Assembly: GCA_040004225.1 (NCBI GenBank)
Contig: JBDUBI010000125.1
Coordinates: forward strand, 1-12,019
Length of the DNA: 12,019 nt
Origin: JALYUA01 sp040004225
GTDB taxonomy: Bacteria > Acidobacteriota > Thermoanaerobaculia > UBA5066 > Gp7-AA6
Reading direction: 5' to 3'
Of this stretch, positions 1 through 6,315 are shown piece after piece. The first letter of the stretch is position 1. The number at the start of each line of letters is the position of its first letter. The position numbers were made by a program, and so were the translations under genes. The notes below the pieces were generated by a model, which saw nothing but the letters and a program-made list of their open reading frames with translations, was not told the DNA's origin and ran no database searches.

Positions 1-18
1 CCCGACAAGGGGGCCTCG

Positions 19-255
19 ATGAAAACACGTCTCGGAATTCTCCTCACCTGCCTCACTCTCGCCGTCGCAGCCTGCAGAAGCGGGACGCCCAGTCCCGCCA
101 ATCCGTCTCCGGGGCCCCCCACGCCGGGTACCGGCTCGACGGGACCGGCGGCGAATCCGGCCCCCGGACCTCCGCCCCCCCGCGGGAGCTCGAGCAGCCC
201 CAGCGCGAATCCGGCGCCCGGACCGCCCCAGCCGACAGCCACGCCGACGCGATAA
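19..255 (+). CDS. Small proline-rich putative lipoprotein with 18-residue tandem repeat
   Basis: This is a 78-residue protein with no family I recognise. It starts with a short positive n-region (MKTR), a hydrophobic stretch (residues 5-18) and a lipobox-like VAAC ending at Cys19, so it is probably lipidated and anchored in a membrane facing the periplasm. After Cys19 the chain is almost entirely Pro, Gly, Ser, Ala, Thr and Asn, with no aromatic residue, and is likely disordered. Three units beginning ANPxPGPP start at residues 27, 45 and 63, an exact 18-residue period. A purine-rich ribosome binding site (AAGGGGG, 7-13) sits 5 bases before the ATG, which supports the start. It stands alone, ending before a strong hairpin. 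It could be a wall-spanning spacer, or a low-complexity open frame of little function. The ribosome binding site and lipobox together make a real gene likely. Confidence 0.6.
   Translation: MKTRLGILLTCLTLAVAACRSGTPSPANPSPGPPTPGTGSTGPAANPAPGPPPPRGSSSSPSANPAPGPPQPTATPTR
97..252 (+). repeat. Three tandem 54-bp coding repeats
   Basis: Units begin at 97, 151 and 205, exactly 54 bp (18 codons) apart; the last is cut short by the stop codon. The best conserved DNA core is GCGAATCCGG followed by NCCCGGACC, at 151-170 and 205-224 with one mismatch; the first unit is more diverged. The encoded core is Ala-Asn-Pro-(Ser/Ala)-Pro-Gly-Pro-Pro. The exact period suggests internal duplication, so repeat number may vary between strains. 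Confidence 0.7.
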
Positions 256-261
256 GGAGGA

Positions 262-324
262 GGCCGCCCTTCGCCGGAAGCCGCGCCGCCATCGCGGCGG
301 CCGGCCGAGGAGCGAAGGGCGGCC
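262..324 (+). terminator. Long GC-rich hairpin after the lipoprotein gene
   Basis: A perfect 13-bp inverted repeat (GGCCGCCCTTCGC at 262-274, complement at 312-324) encloses a second small stem (GCCGCC/GGCGGC) around 285-301. It begins 6 bases after the lipoprotein stop codon. The base following it is only a short T-run (GTTTCG), so it is not a textbook rho-independent terminator, but position and stability fit transcription termination or 3' end protection. Confidence 0.5.
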
Positions 325-436
325 GTTTCGAGCGACCTTACGGCGGAGTGGCCGCAGGGACACCTATGCCCGGCGGAGTCTCCCGTTCGACGGGAGTGTC
401 TCGCTCGTCCCCGCTTCGCTGATAACTTTCCCCTCC

Positions 437-1315
437 ATGCTCGCGCTGGTGCTGTGGATGGGCTTCGGTCTGACGCCCGCCTGCCGGCCGGAGGCGTTGC
501 GGCTGGAAATGCAGCGCCTGGCCGCTCCCGCCCGCGGGCGCGTGGGCGCCGCCGTGCTCCGCCTCGAGACGGGATCACTCGTCTCCTGGAACGGAACGGC
601 GCGCTTTCCCATGCAGAGCGTCTACAAGCTGCCGATCGCCATGGCGGTCCTCCGCGAGGTCGACGCCGGGCGCCTGGTTCTCGACGCGCCGGTGCGCATT
701 CGGAAGAGCGACATGGTCCCCTCCGGCGCCGGAAGCCGGATTCGCGACGAGCATCCCGGCGGGCTGGACCTTCCTCTCCGCGAAGTCCTCCGCGCGGCGG
801 TCTCGGACAGCGACGGCACCGCGTGTGACGTTCTGCTCCGCCTCGTTTCGCCCCGCGAGGTCACGGACTTTCTTCGGGCGCAGGGGGAGCGGGAGATCGT
901 CGTGGCGACGTCCGAAAAGGAGATGTCTTCCGGGCCCTTCGTCCAGTATCGGAACCGCTCCACCGCGGAAGCCGCCGTCCGGCTGCTGCGTCTTCTTCAC
1001 GAAGGACGGGGCGTCGCGGCCGCGAGCCGGCAGCTCCTGCTCGACTGGATGACGGCGACAGACACGGGTCCCCGGAGGATCCGTGGCCTCCTTCCGCCCG
1101 CGACTCCCGTGGCCCACAAGACGGGGAGCTCCGGGACCGCCGGCGGGATGACGCGCGCGACGAACGACATCGGGATCATCACCCTCCCGGATGGCGGACA
1201 CCTGGCCGTCGCAGTCTTCGTATCGGACTCCACGGCGACCCGGGAGGCGCGTGAAGGCGTCATCGCGAAAATATCCCGCGCGGCTTACGACTGCCAGATT
1301 CCGCCGGCGCGATGA
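437..1315 (+). CDS. Class A (PER/CfxA-like, subclass A2) serine beta-lactamase
   Basis: This 292-residue protein has all class A landmarks. The nucleophile motif is S61-V-Y-K64 inside FPMQSVYKL. The second motif is S125-D126-G127 followed by TACD. Glu160 in the omega-loop segment ATSEKEM aligns with the general base Glu166 of PER enzymes. K228-T229-G230 lies inside VAHKTGSSG. The surrounding text (VQYRN, TTGP-like TDTGPRRIRGLLP, ATNDIGIITLPDG) matches the PER/VEB/CfxA branch rather than TEM/SHV. It would hydrolyse the beta-lactam ring in the periplasm. The N-terminus (residues 1-16) is hydrophobic and ends near Cys16, so a Sec signal or a poor lipobox is possible. No clear ribosome binding site precedes the ATG and the frame stays open upstream, so the start is uncertain. 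The usual SDN is SDG here, as in mycobacterial BlaC. The MFS gene follows after 19 bp. The substrate profile cannot be read from the sequence. Confidence 0.92.
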   Translation: MLALVLWMGFGLTPACRPEALRLEMQRLAAPARGRVGAAVLRLETGSLVSWNGTARFPMQSVYKLPIAMAVLREVDAGRLVLDAPVRIRKSDMVPSGAGSRIRDEHPGGLDLPLREVLRAAVSDSDGTACDVLLRLVSPREVTDFLRAQGEREIVVATSEKEMSSGPFVQYRNRSTAEAAVRLLRLLHEGRGVAAASRQLLLDWMTATDTGPRRIRGLLPPATPVAHKTGSSGTAGGMTRATNDIGIITLPDGGHLAVAVFVSDSTATREAREGVIAKISRAAYDCQIPPAR

Positions 1316-1334
1316 CGAGGGTGGCGGAAAAGCG

Positions 1335-2600
1335 ATGAAGAGGCCCGCCGACGTTGGGCGCCTCGCCTCCCGGGAGTCGACCGTCTCAGACGAGTCCCCC
1401 CCGGCGGCGCGGTGGCGGGCGCTCCCCCTCCTCGCGGGCGCGCTCCTCCTCGGGATGTCGGTCTGGTTCGGAGCGTCGGCTTCGCTTCCCGCCATCCAGA
1501 AGGAGTGGGGCCTCTCCTCCGCCGCCGCCGCTTGGCTGACGCTCGCGGTGCAGCTCGGGTTCGTCGCCGGGACGCTCGCGAGCGCGCTCGGGAATCTGCC
1601 CGACGTCCTGCCGGCGCGGTACCTCCTCGCAGGCTCCGCCGTTCTCGCCGCCGTCGTGAACGCGGCGTTCGCGCTCCTGGCGCGGGGACCGGTCGCCGGG
1701 ATCATTCTTCGTTTCTCGACCGGGTTCTTCCTCGCGGGCGTGTATCCGCCCGGGATGAAGATCCTCGCGACCTGGTTCCGGCGCGGACGCGGGATGGCTC
1801 TCGGGATTCTCGTGGGAGCGCTGACCCTCGGCAAGGCCTCTCCTTATCTGGTGAACGCCGTCGGCAGCCGCGACTGGCGGCCGAACGTGCTGTTTCTCTC
1901 GTTTCTCGCGCTCGCCGCCGGCGGAATCGTCCTTCTGTTCGTGGATGACGGCCCCTACGCTCTCCCCAGGGCGCGGTTCGACGTCGGCCAGATTGGCCGT
2001 GTCTTCCAGAACCGCGGTGTCCGGCTCGCCAACTTCGGTTACTTCGGCCACATGTGGGAGCTCTACGCCATGTGGACGTGGGCGCCCGTGATGGTGCGCG
2101 CCAGCCTCGCCGCGCGAGGGAGCCCCCCCGCTCTCGCCGAGGCGGCAGCTTTTCTCGTCATCGGCGCCGGGGCGGCCGGCTGCGTCGCGGCGGGTTATCT
2201 CGCCGACCGCATCGGGCGGACGGTCGTGACTTCCTGGGCCATGGGAGTCTCAGGCGCCTGCTGCCTCACGATCGGACTTCTCTATTCGGGCAGTCCCGCG
2301 CTTCTCCTGGCCGTGGCCGCCGTGTGGGGGGCGTCCGTGGTCGCCGATTCGGCACAGTTTTCGGCGTGCGTGACGGAGCTCGGCGATCCGCAGTACATGG
2401 GGACTGCGCTCACGATCCAGACCTGCATCGGCTTTCTGCTCACGATGGGATCGATCGAGCTCGTTCCGCTCCTCGTCGACCGCGTCGGATGGCGCTGGGC
2501 CTTCGCCGCGCTGGCCCCGGGCCCTGCCTTCGGCGTGTGGGCGATGATGCGGCTGCGTTCCCTTCCCGAGTCCGTCCGCATCGCGCAGGGGCGGCGTTAG
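1335..2600 (+). CDS. Major facilitator superfamily transporter
   Basis: This 421-residue integral membrane protein has about twelve hydrophobic segments in two halves separated by a charged stretch (residues 205-230), as in MFS permeases. The first helix spans roughly 28-48 (WRALPLLAGALLLGMSVWFG). The loop after the eighth helix carries GYLADRIGRTVV (287-298), the second-half copy of MFS motif A (DRxGR). The first-half copy is degenerate. The fold resembles anion and small-organic-acid permeases of the cyanate/nitrate type, but the substrate cannot be assigned. I chose ATG 1335 because the cytoplasmic N-terminus of about 25 residues then fits the family; an in-frame ATG at 1191 would lie within the beta-lactamase gene. 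The ribosome binding site is weak. Close spacing to the beta-lactamase suggests co-transcription, so drug or peptide efflux is possible but unproven. Its last 350 bp are covered antisense by the sigma-factor frame. Confidence 0.88.
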   Translation: MKRPADVGRLASRESTVSDESPPAARWRALPLLAGALLLGMSVWFGASASLPAIQKEWGLSSAAAAWLTLAVQLGFVAGTLASALGNLPDVLPARYLLAGSAVLAAVVNAAFALLARGPVAGIILRFSTGFFLAGVYPPGMKILATWFRRGRGMALGILVGALTLGKASPYLVNAVGSRDWRPNVLFLSFLALAAGGIVLLFVDDGPYALPRARFDVGQIGRVFQNRGVRLANFGYFGHMWELYAMWTWAPVMVRASLAARGSPPALAEAAAFLVIGAGAAGCVAAGYLADRIGRTVVTSWAMGVSGACCLTIGLLYSGSPALLLAVAAVWGASVVADSAQFSACVTELGDPQYMGTALTIQTCIGFLLTMGSIELVPLLVDRVGWRWAFAALAPGPAFGVWAMMRLRSLPESVRIAQGRR

Positions 2601-3155
2601 CTCCGGGCAGGCGCTTGGGAGAAACGGATTTTCCAGCCGAAGCCGGATCGCGCGCCGCGCCCGCCGCAAGCGGGATTTCAAGGTGGGCAGGGGAATTTTC
2701 AGGGACCGCGACAGGAGGGCCGCCGGCACGTCCTCGATGTCGTGCATCCGGAGCGCGCGCGCCTGGTCGGCGGGAAGATCCGGGAGGATGGCCTGAGCCC
2801 TCACGGCGAGCTCCGAGAACGAGGCATTCCTCTCGATCCGGCAGTCCACGGCCGGCTCGCGAAAAGGCATGGGCCCGAATCGGCGCGCCCGAGCGCGCCT
2901 GCGGCGCAGCACCGAGAAGCTCTCGTGCAGAGCAATGCGGTAGAGCCACGGAACGAAGGGACGGCTCGAGTCGTAGGTGGCGATTTTCCGAAAGACGCGC
3001 CAGAAGACCTCAGAGACGACGTCCTCCGCGTCCTCCCGGCTGCCCACGAGCCGCAGCGCGGCTGAGAACACGAGCGTGCGGTGGCGATGGTAGAGGCATT
3101 CGAACGCGTCTTCGTCCCCGATCCTGATGAGAGACACGAGTATCGCGTCGTCCAT
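2250..3155 (-). CDS. ECF-type RNA polymerase sigma factor with unusual C-terminal tail
   Basis: Residues 1-180 form a complete ECF (group 4) sigma factor, which directs RNA polymerase to a dedicated promoter set. Region 2 covers about residues 8-90: GDEDAFECLYHRHR, then DAEDVVSEVFWRVFRKI, then RPFVPWLYRIALH. Region 4 covers about 122-173: LPDLPADQARALRMHDIEDV, then the recognition helix IPLPTLKSRLRRARRAIRLRL. The linker is rich in Arg. ATG 3155 gives the usual ECF start just before region 2; an upstream in-frame ATG at 3248 would add 31 residues, and neither has a good ribosome binding site. After Pro180 no stop is met for about 120 codons. This tail is charged, looks like shadow translation, and lies antisense to the MFS gene. 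A TAA at 2597-2599, one frame away, overlaps the MFS stop as TTAG and may be the ancestral end. No anti-sigma gene is adjacent. Confidence 0.85.
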   Translation of the reverse strand: MDDAILVSLIRIGDEDAFECLYHRHRTLVFSAALRLVGSREDAEDVVSEVFWRVFRKIATYDSSRPFVPWLYRIALHESFSVLRRRRARARRFGPMPFREPAVDCRIERNASFSELAVRAQAILPDLPADQARALRMHDIEDVPAALLSRSLKIPLPTLKSRLRRARRAIRLRLENPFLPSACPELTPPLRDADGLGKGTQPHHRPHAEGRARGQRGEGPAPSDAVDEERNELDRSHREQKADAGLDRERSPHVLRIAELRHARRKLCRIGDHGRPPHGGHGQEKRGTARIEKSDREAAGA

Positions 3156-3304
3156 CCGCGTCCGATCGGGTCCGGCGTCAAAGACCTGATGAGGGTTCGC
3201 GGAGCCGGCGATGGCGGTTTCCCGAAAGACTCCCCTTTCGCTTCTCATGGGCGTGACTTGGATGCCGGAGCGGGCGTGGCGGTGTCGGGAGAATCGCGCG
3301 GGAA

Positions 3305-3331
3305 GGAACCGCGAACATAATCCGCTCTCGG
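3305..3331 (+). promoter_or_regulatory. Candidate ECF-type promoter upstream of the debranching enzyme gene
   Basis: GGAACC at 3305-3310 resembles the -35 element used by many ECF sigma factors. A 15-base spacer separates it from TCTCGG (3326-3331), similar to RpoE-type -10 elements. It lies between the divergent sigma factor and debranching enzyme genes and would give a 5' leader of about 60 bases for the latter. A CATAAT at 3316-3321 inside the spacer offers a weaker housekeeping alternative. This is a pattern match by eye in GC-rich DNA and is speculative. Confidence 0.25.
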
Positions 3332-3396
3332 GCCAGCCCGCAGGCGGCGGCGGACACCGGGAATTGCTCCCGGCATCCAACGGCGTCGAGGAGACC

Positions 3397-5361
3397 ATGA
3401 GCGACGCGATCGAGCGGGAGTGGCTGGAGACGGATGGGACCGGCGGATTCGCCACCGGAACATCGCGTCTGGTCCGGACACGCCGGTACCACGCGCTCCT
3501 GCTCTCCGCGACGTCTCCGCCCGCCGGCCGGTTCGTCCTGGTCAACGGCATCGAAGCGACGGTCGAGACGGTCGCCGGGCGGTTCGGGATCTCGGAGCAG
3601 ACCTACCGCTCGGGAGCCACCGGCCCGGGCGGGAGCGTGCGGATCCGCAGCTTCGAGACGGACCCGTGGCCGCGCTGGACTTTTCATCTTGAAGACGGAA
3701 CCCGGATCGACCAGGAGTTCTTCGTCGCGCGCCGGAGCGGCGCCGCCGTTCTCTTCTGGCGCGCGAGGGGCGCCGGAGAGAGCGTCATCCTCGACGTGCG
3801 GCCCCTCCTTTCCGGACGGGATGCCCACGCGCTCCATCACGAGAATCCAGCGTTCCGATTCGAGCCGGAGGCCTCCGGTGAAATCCGGCGGTGGCGGCCC
3901 TACGCGGGAGTCCCTGAAATCGGAATTCAATCCAACGCGGAGTACCTGCACGACCCGGTCTGGTATCGGAATTTTTTCTACGCGGAGGAAGAGTCGCGGG
4001 GGCTCGACGCGGTCGAGGACCTCGCCTCGCCTGGAGTCTTCCGATTCGATCTCTCTCGCGGCGATGCGGCGATGATCCTCGAAGCGAATGCGCCGCGGTC
4101 GCCCAAACCCCAATCGCCCGCTCTCACCCGGGCGGCTTCGCTCGCCAGAACGGAGAGCCGGCGCCGGCAGGCTCTCCCCTCCCGGAGCGAGCGCGCCGGC
4201 GAGGACTACATCGTCCGGCGTGGGGCCGGGAAGACGATCATGGCGGGATATCCGTGGTTCCTCGACTGGGGCCGCGACACGTTCATCTCGCTGAGAGGTC
4301 TGTGCCTCGCGACGCGCCGGATCTCGGAGGCGCGCGACATCCTGGTCGCATGGGCAGGCACGGTCTCCGAGGGAATGATCCCCAATCGGTTCACGGACGA
4401 GAACGAGCGGCCCGAGTACAACGCCGTCGACGCGTCGCTCTGGTATGTCATCGCGATCCACGAGTATCTCGCGGCCGCCAGGAGCCTCGGCCGCCGGGTG
4501 CCCGCCGCGGATCGCGCGGCCCTTCTCGCCGCGGTGGAACGGATCCTCGAGGGATACGCGGGCGGCACCCGGTATGGCATCCGCGCAGACACGGACGGGC
4601 TTCTGGCGGCGGGAGCGCCGGGCGTCCAACTCACCTGGATGGATGCGAAGATCGGAGAAAGAGTCATCACGCCGCGCGCCGGCAAACCCGTCGAAATCCA
4701 GGCGCTGTGGATCAACGCGCTATCGCTGGCTGGGGGCCGCACGTCCCGCTGGAGGACGCTCGCCGCGCAGGCGACCGAGTCGTTCTCCTCCCGCTTCTGG
4801 AGAGAGGAGACCGGATCTCTCCACGATGTCGTCGATTGCGACCACGTCGCCGGGACGACGGATCCGACGTTTCGACCGAATCAGATCTTCGCCGTTGGAG
4901 GACTTCCGCTCTCGCTCCTCTCTTCCGAGCGGGCGCGGCGCGTCGTCGATGCCGTCGAAGAGCGCCTCTGGACTCCGATGGGTTTGAGGTCTCTCGCCCG
5001 CGGCGAGCCCGGCTACGTGGGACGGTACGCCGGAGACGCGGGCGAGCGCGACGCCGCCTACCACCAGGGAACGGTGTGGCCGTGGCTCCTCGGCGCGTTC
5101 GTCGAGGCGTGGGTGCGCGTCCGAGGCGGCGGCGCGGCGGTCCGGCAGGAGGCTCGGGATCGATTTCTCGCGCCGCTCCGGGAACACCTCTCGTCCGCGG
5201 GTCTCGGACACGTTTCGGAAATCGCGGACGGGGATGCGCCTCATCTCCCACGGGGATGCCCTTTCCAGGCGTGGTCGCTCGGCGAGCTCCTCCGGCTCGA
5301 CCTCCTGATCCTGTCGGATTCCGCTACGCTGCCCTCGGCCGGCGCGGACGATGAGAGATGA
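3397..5361 (+). CDS. Amylo-alpha-1,6-glucosidase (glycogen debranching enzyme, GH133 type)
   Basis: This cytoplasmic enzyme of 654 residues hydrolyses alpha-1,6-linked glucose at branch stubs of glycogen. The N-terminal domain (about 1-235) opens with the family signature EWLETDGTGGFATGTSRLVRTRRYHALL (split here as residues 8-35) and is the bacterial/archaeal GDE N-terminal beta domain. The C-terminal (alpha/alpha)6 barrel (about 270-640) shows AGYPWFLDWGRDTFI (283-297), GMIPNRF (326-332), EYNAVDASLWY (340-350), TWMDAKIG (413-420), KPVEIQALW (430-438), YHQGTVWPW (555-563) and GCPFQAWS (620-627), all in family order. The acidic residues in the DWGRD, DAS and SEI segments are probable active-site residues. 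Length is normal and intact. A strong GAGGAG site at 3388-3393, 3 bases before ATG 3397, fixes the start although the frame is open upstream. No other glycogen gene is nearby, so it appears to be a stand-alone unit, divergent from the ECF sigma factor. Confidence 0.93.
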   Translation: MSDAIEREWLETDGTGGFATGTSRLVRTRRYHALLLSATSPPAGRFVLVNGIEATVETVAGRFGISEQTYRSGATGPGGSVRIRSFETDPWPRWTFHLEDGTRIDQEFFVARRSGAAVLFWRARGAGESVILDVRPLLSGRDAHALHHENPAFRFEPEASGEIRRWRPYAGVPEIGIQSNAEYLHDPVWYRNFFYAEEESRGLDAVEDLASPGVFRFDLSRGDAAMILEANAPRSPKPQSPALTRAASLARTESRRRQALPSRSERAGEDYIVRRGAGKTIMAGYPWFLDWGRDTFISLRGLCLATRRISEARDILVAWAGTVSEGMIPNRFTDENERPEYNAVDASLWYVIAIHEYLAAARSLGRRVPAADRAALLAAVERILEGYAGGTRYGIRADTDGLLAAGAPGVQLTWMDAKIGERVITPRAGKPVEIQALWINALSLAGGRTSRWRTLAAQATESFSSRFWREETGSLHDVVDCDHVAGTTDPTFRPNQIFAVGGLPLSLLSSERARRVVDAVEERLWTPMGLRSLARGEPGYVGRYAGDAGERDAAYHQGTVWPWLLGAFVEAWVRVRGGGAAVRQEARDRFLAPLREHLSSAGLGHVSEIADGDAPHLPRGCPFQAWSLGELLRLDLLILSDSATLPSAGADDER

Positions 5362-5455
5362 CGAAACAGGATCCGCGAGAAGACGTGATCCACTGCGCCG
5401 GGCAGGCGCCTGTCCCCCGGCAGGGTAATCGTGAAATTTCGAGAAAGGAAATGCG

Positions 5456-6040
5456 ATGAGCTCGATGGAGGCCCGGGCAAAGCCGCTCGTGATTCCGGTG
5501 ATTCTCGGAACGCCCCGTCAGGGCCGGATGAGCGAGCACGCCGCGCGATTCGTCGTGGAACGGCTCGCCGCCCGGGAGGAAGTCGAGACAGAGCTCGTCG
5601 ACGTACGCGAGGTCGCGCCCCCGGTCGACGGAGCCGGGGAAGACATCAAGATCCCCGCTTTCTCCGAGCTCTGCATGCGAGCCGACGCGTTCGTCCTCGT
5701 CGCGCCCGAGTACAACCACGGGTACCCTGGCCTTCTGAAGCACCTGCTCGATACAAACCTCAAGGAGTACATCCACAAAGCCGTCGGAATCTGCGGCGTC
5801 TCCGCCGGAAATTTCGGCGGCACGCGGGTGATCGAGAACCTCCTTCCCGTCCTGCGGGAGCTCGGCCTCGTGACGATCTTCTGGGACGTCAACTTCTCTT
5901 CGGCGCGCAAATTATTCGATGCGCACGGAATGATCCTCGACGCGGCGTACGGGGCGCGCTTCGACAAGTTTGCCCGGGAGCTCGTCTGGATGGCGAAGGT
6001 GCTGCGATACGGACGCGAGCGCGTCCCCCTGGAGGCGTGA
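5456..6040 (+). CDS. NADPH-dependent FMN reductase family (flavodoxin-like) protein
   Basis: This 194-residue flavodoxin-fold protein probably transfers electrons from NAD(P)H through bound FMN to a quinone, flavin, azo compound or metal; the acceptor cannot be read from sequence. The phosphate-binding loop GTPRQGR (18-24) follows the first beta strand (LVIPVILG). The PEYNHGYPGLLKHLLD segment (84-99) is the family hallmark that contacts the flavin, and GVSAGNFGGTR (114-124) is the third flavin loop. Length is typical. The GAAAGGA site at 5443-5449 lies 6 bases before ATG 5456; a two-codon frame (ATG 5451) overlaps this start and is probably irrelevant. The following zinc-ribbon gene starts one base after the stop codon, so the two are very likely co-transcribed and translationally coupled. 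The 94-bp gap upstream separates it from the debranching gene. Confidence 0.92.
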   Translation: MSSMEARAKPLVIPVILGTPRQGRMSEHAARFVVERLAAREEVETELVDVREVAPPVDGAGEDIKIPAFSELCMRADAFVLVAPEYNHGYPGLLKHLLDTNLKEYIHKAVGICGVSAGNFGGTRVIENLLPVLRELGLVTIFWDVNFSSARKLFDAHGMILDAAYGARFDKFARELVWMAKVLRYGRERVPLEA

Positions 6041-6041
6041 G

Positions 6042-6233
6042 ATGGTCGAGGACCGAGGTGCCCCGCGGGTGACTTGCCCCCGCTGCGGAGACGAGATGAA
6101 CCGGCACGCGGAGAAGATCGACACGCAGGCGATCGCGGACGAAGGGGGGCCGGAAGACGGTTCCGGCGGCGTACTCAAGGAATTCCATACGTGCGCCGGT
6201 TGCCGCTTCGTCCTCGAACGAGTGTCGCCGTGA
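6042..6233 (+). CDS. 63-residue zinc-ribbon protein
   Basis: This small protein has two Cys pairs, C12-P-R-C15 and C51-A-G-C54, 35 residues apart, which should bind one zinc ion as a zinc ribbon. The loop between them is acidic and glycine-rich (IADEGGPEDGSGG). No specific family or partner is recognised; nucleic-acid or protein binding would both be normal for such a fold. GGAGG at 6031-6035, inside the end of the FMN reductase gene, lies 6 bases before the ATG, and the ATG follows the preceding stop by one base. That is clear evidence of translational coupling. The CxxC spacing, ribosome binding site and gene fit make it a real gene despite its size. A redox role with the reductase is conceivable but not shown. 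Confidence 0.75.
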   Translation: MVEDRGAPRVTCPRCGDEMNRHAEKIDTQAIADEGGPEDGSGGVLKEFHTCAGCRFVLERVSP

Positions 6234-6252
6234 ACTCTCCGGGTCCGAAAAA

Positions 6253-6302
6253 GCCGGCCGACGGCTGTCCCCCGCCCGTTGAACCGTCGCTCTCGGGCCG
6301 GC
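6253..6302 (+). terminator. Two-part stem-loop between the zinc-ribbon and oxidoreductase genes
   Basis: GCCGGC (6253-6258) pairs with 6297-6302, and the adjoining CGACGG (6259-6264) pairs with CCGTCG (6284-6289), leaving a bulge on the right arm. It is followed by CGTAATTCTTCC, a weak T-rich tail. It may terminate the upstream two-gene unit. It also lies only 13 bases before the next ATG, which has no visible Shine-Dalgarno site, so an effect on that gene's translation is possible. Confidence 0.35.
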
Positions 6303-6315
6303 CGTAATTCTTCCC

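Noticed and set aside
575..1834. Long minus-strand open frame (419 codons) opposite the beta-lactamase and MFS genes
   Set aside because: It is antisense to two genes with clear motifs; its product is Arg/Pro/Ala-rich without any motif, as expected for shadow frames in GC-rich DNA.
3178..4629. Minus-strand open frame (483 codons) opposite the debranching enzyme
   Set aside because: The plus-strand frame carries the full set of debranching enzyme motifs; the antisense product has none.
5403..5412. Perfect 10-bp palindrome CAGGCGCCTG before the FMN reductase gene
   Set aside because: Could be an operator or part of a hairpin, but it is short, GC-rich, single copy and has no T-run after it; not enough to call.
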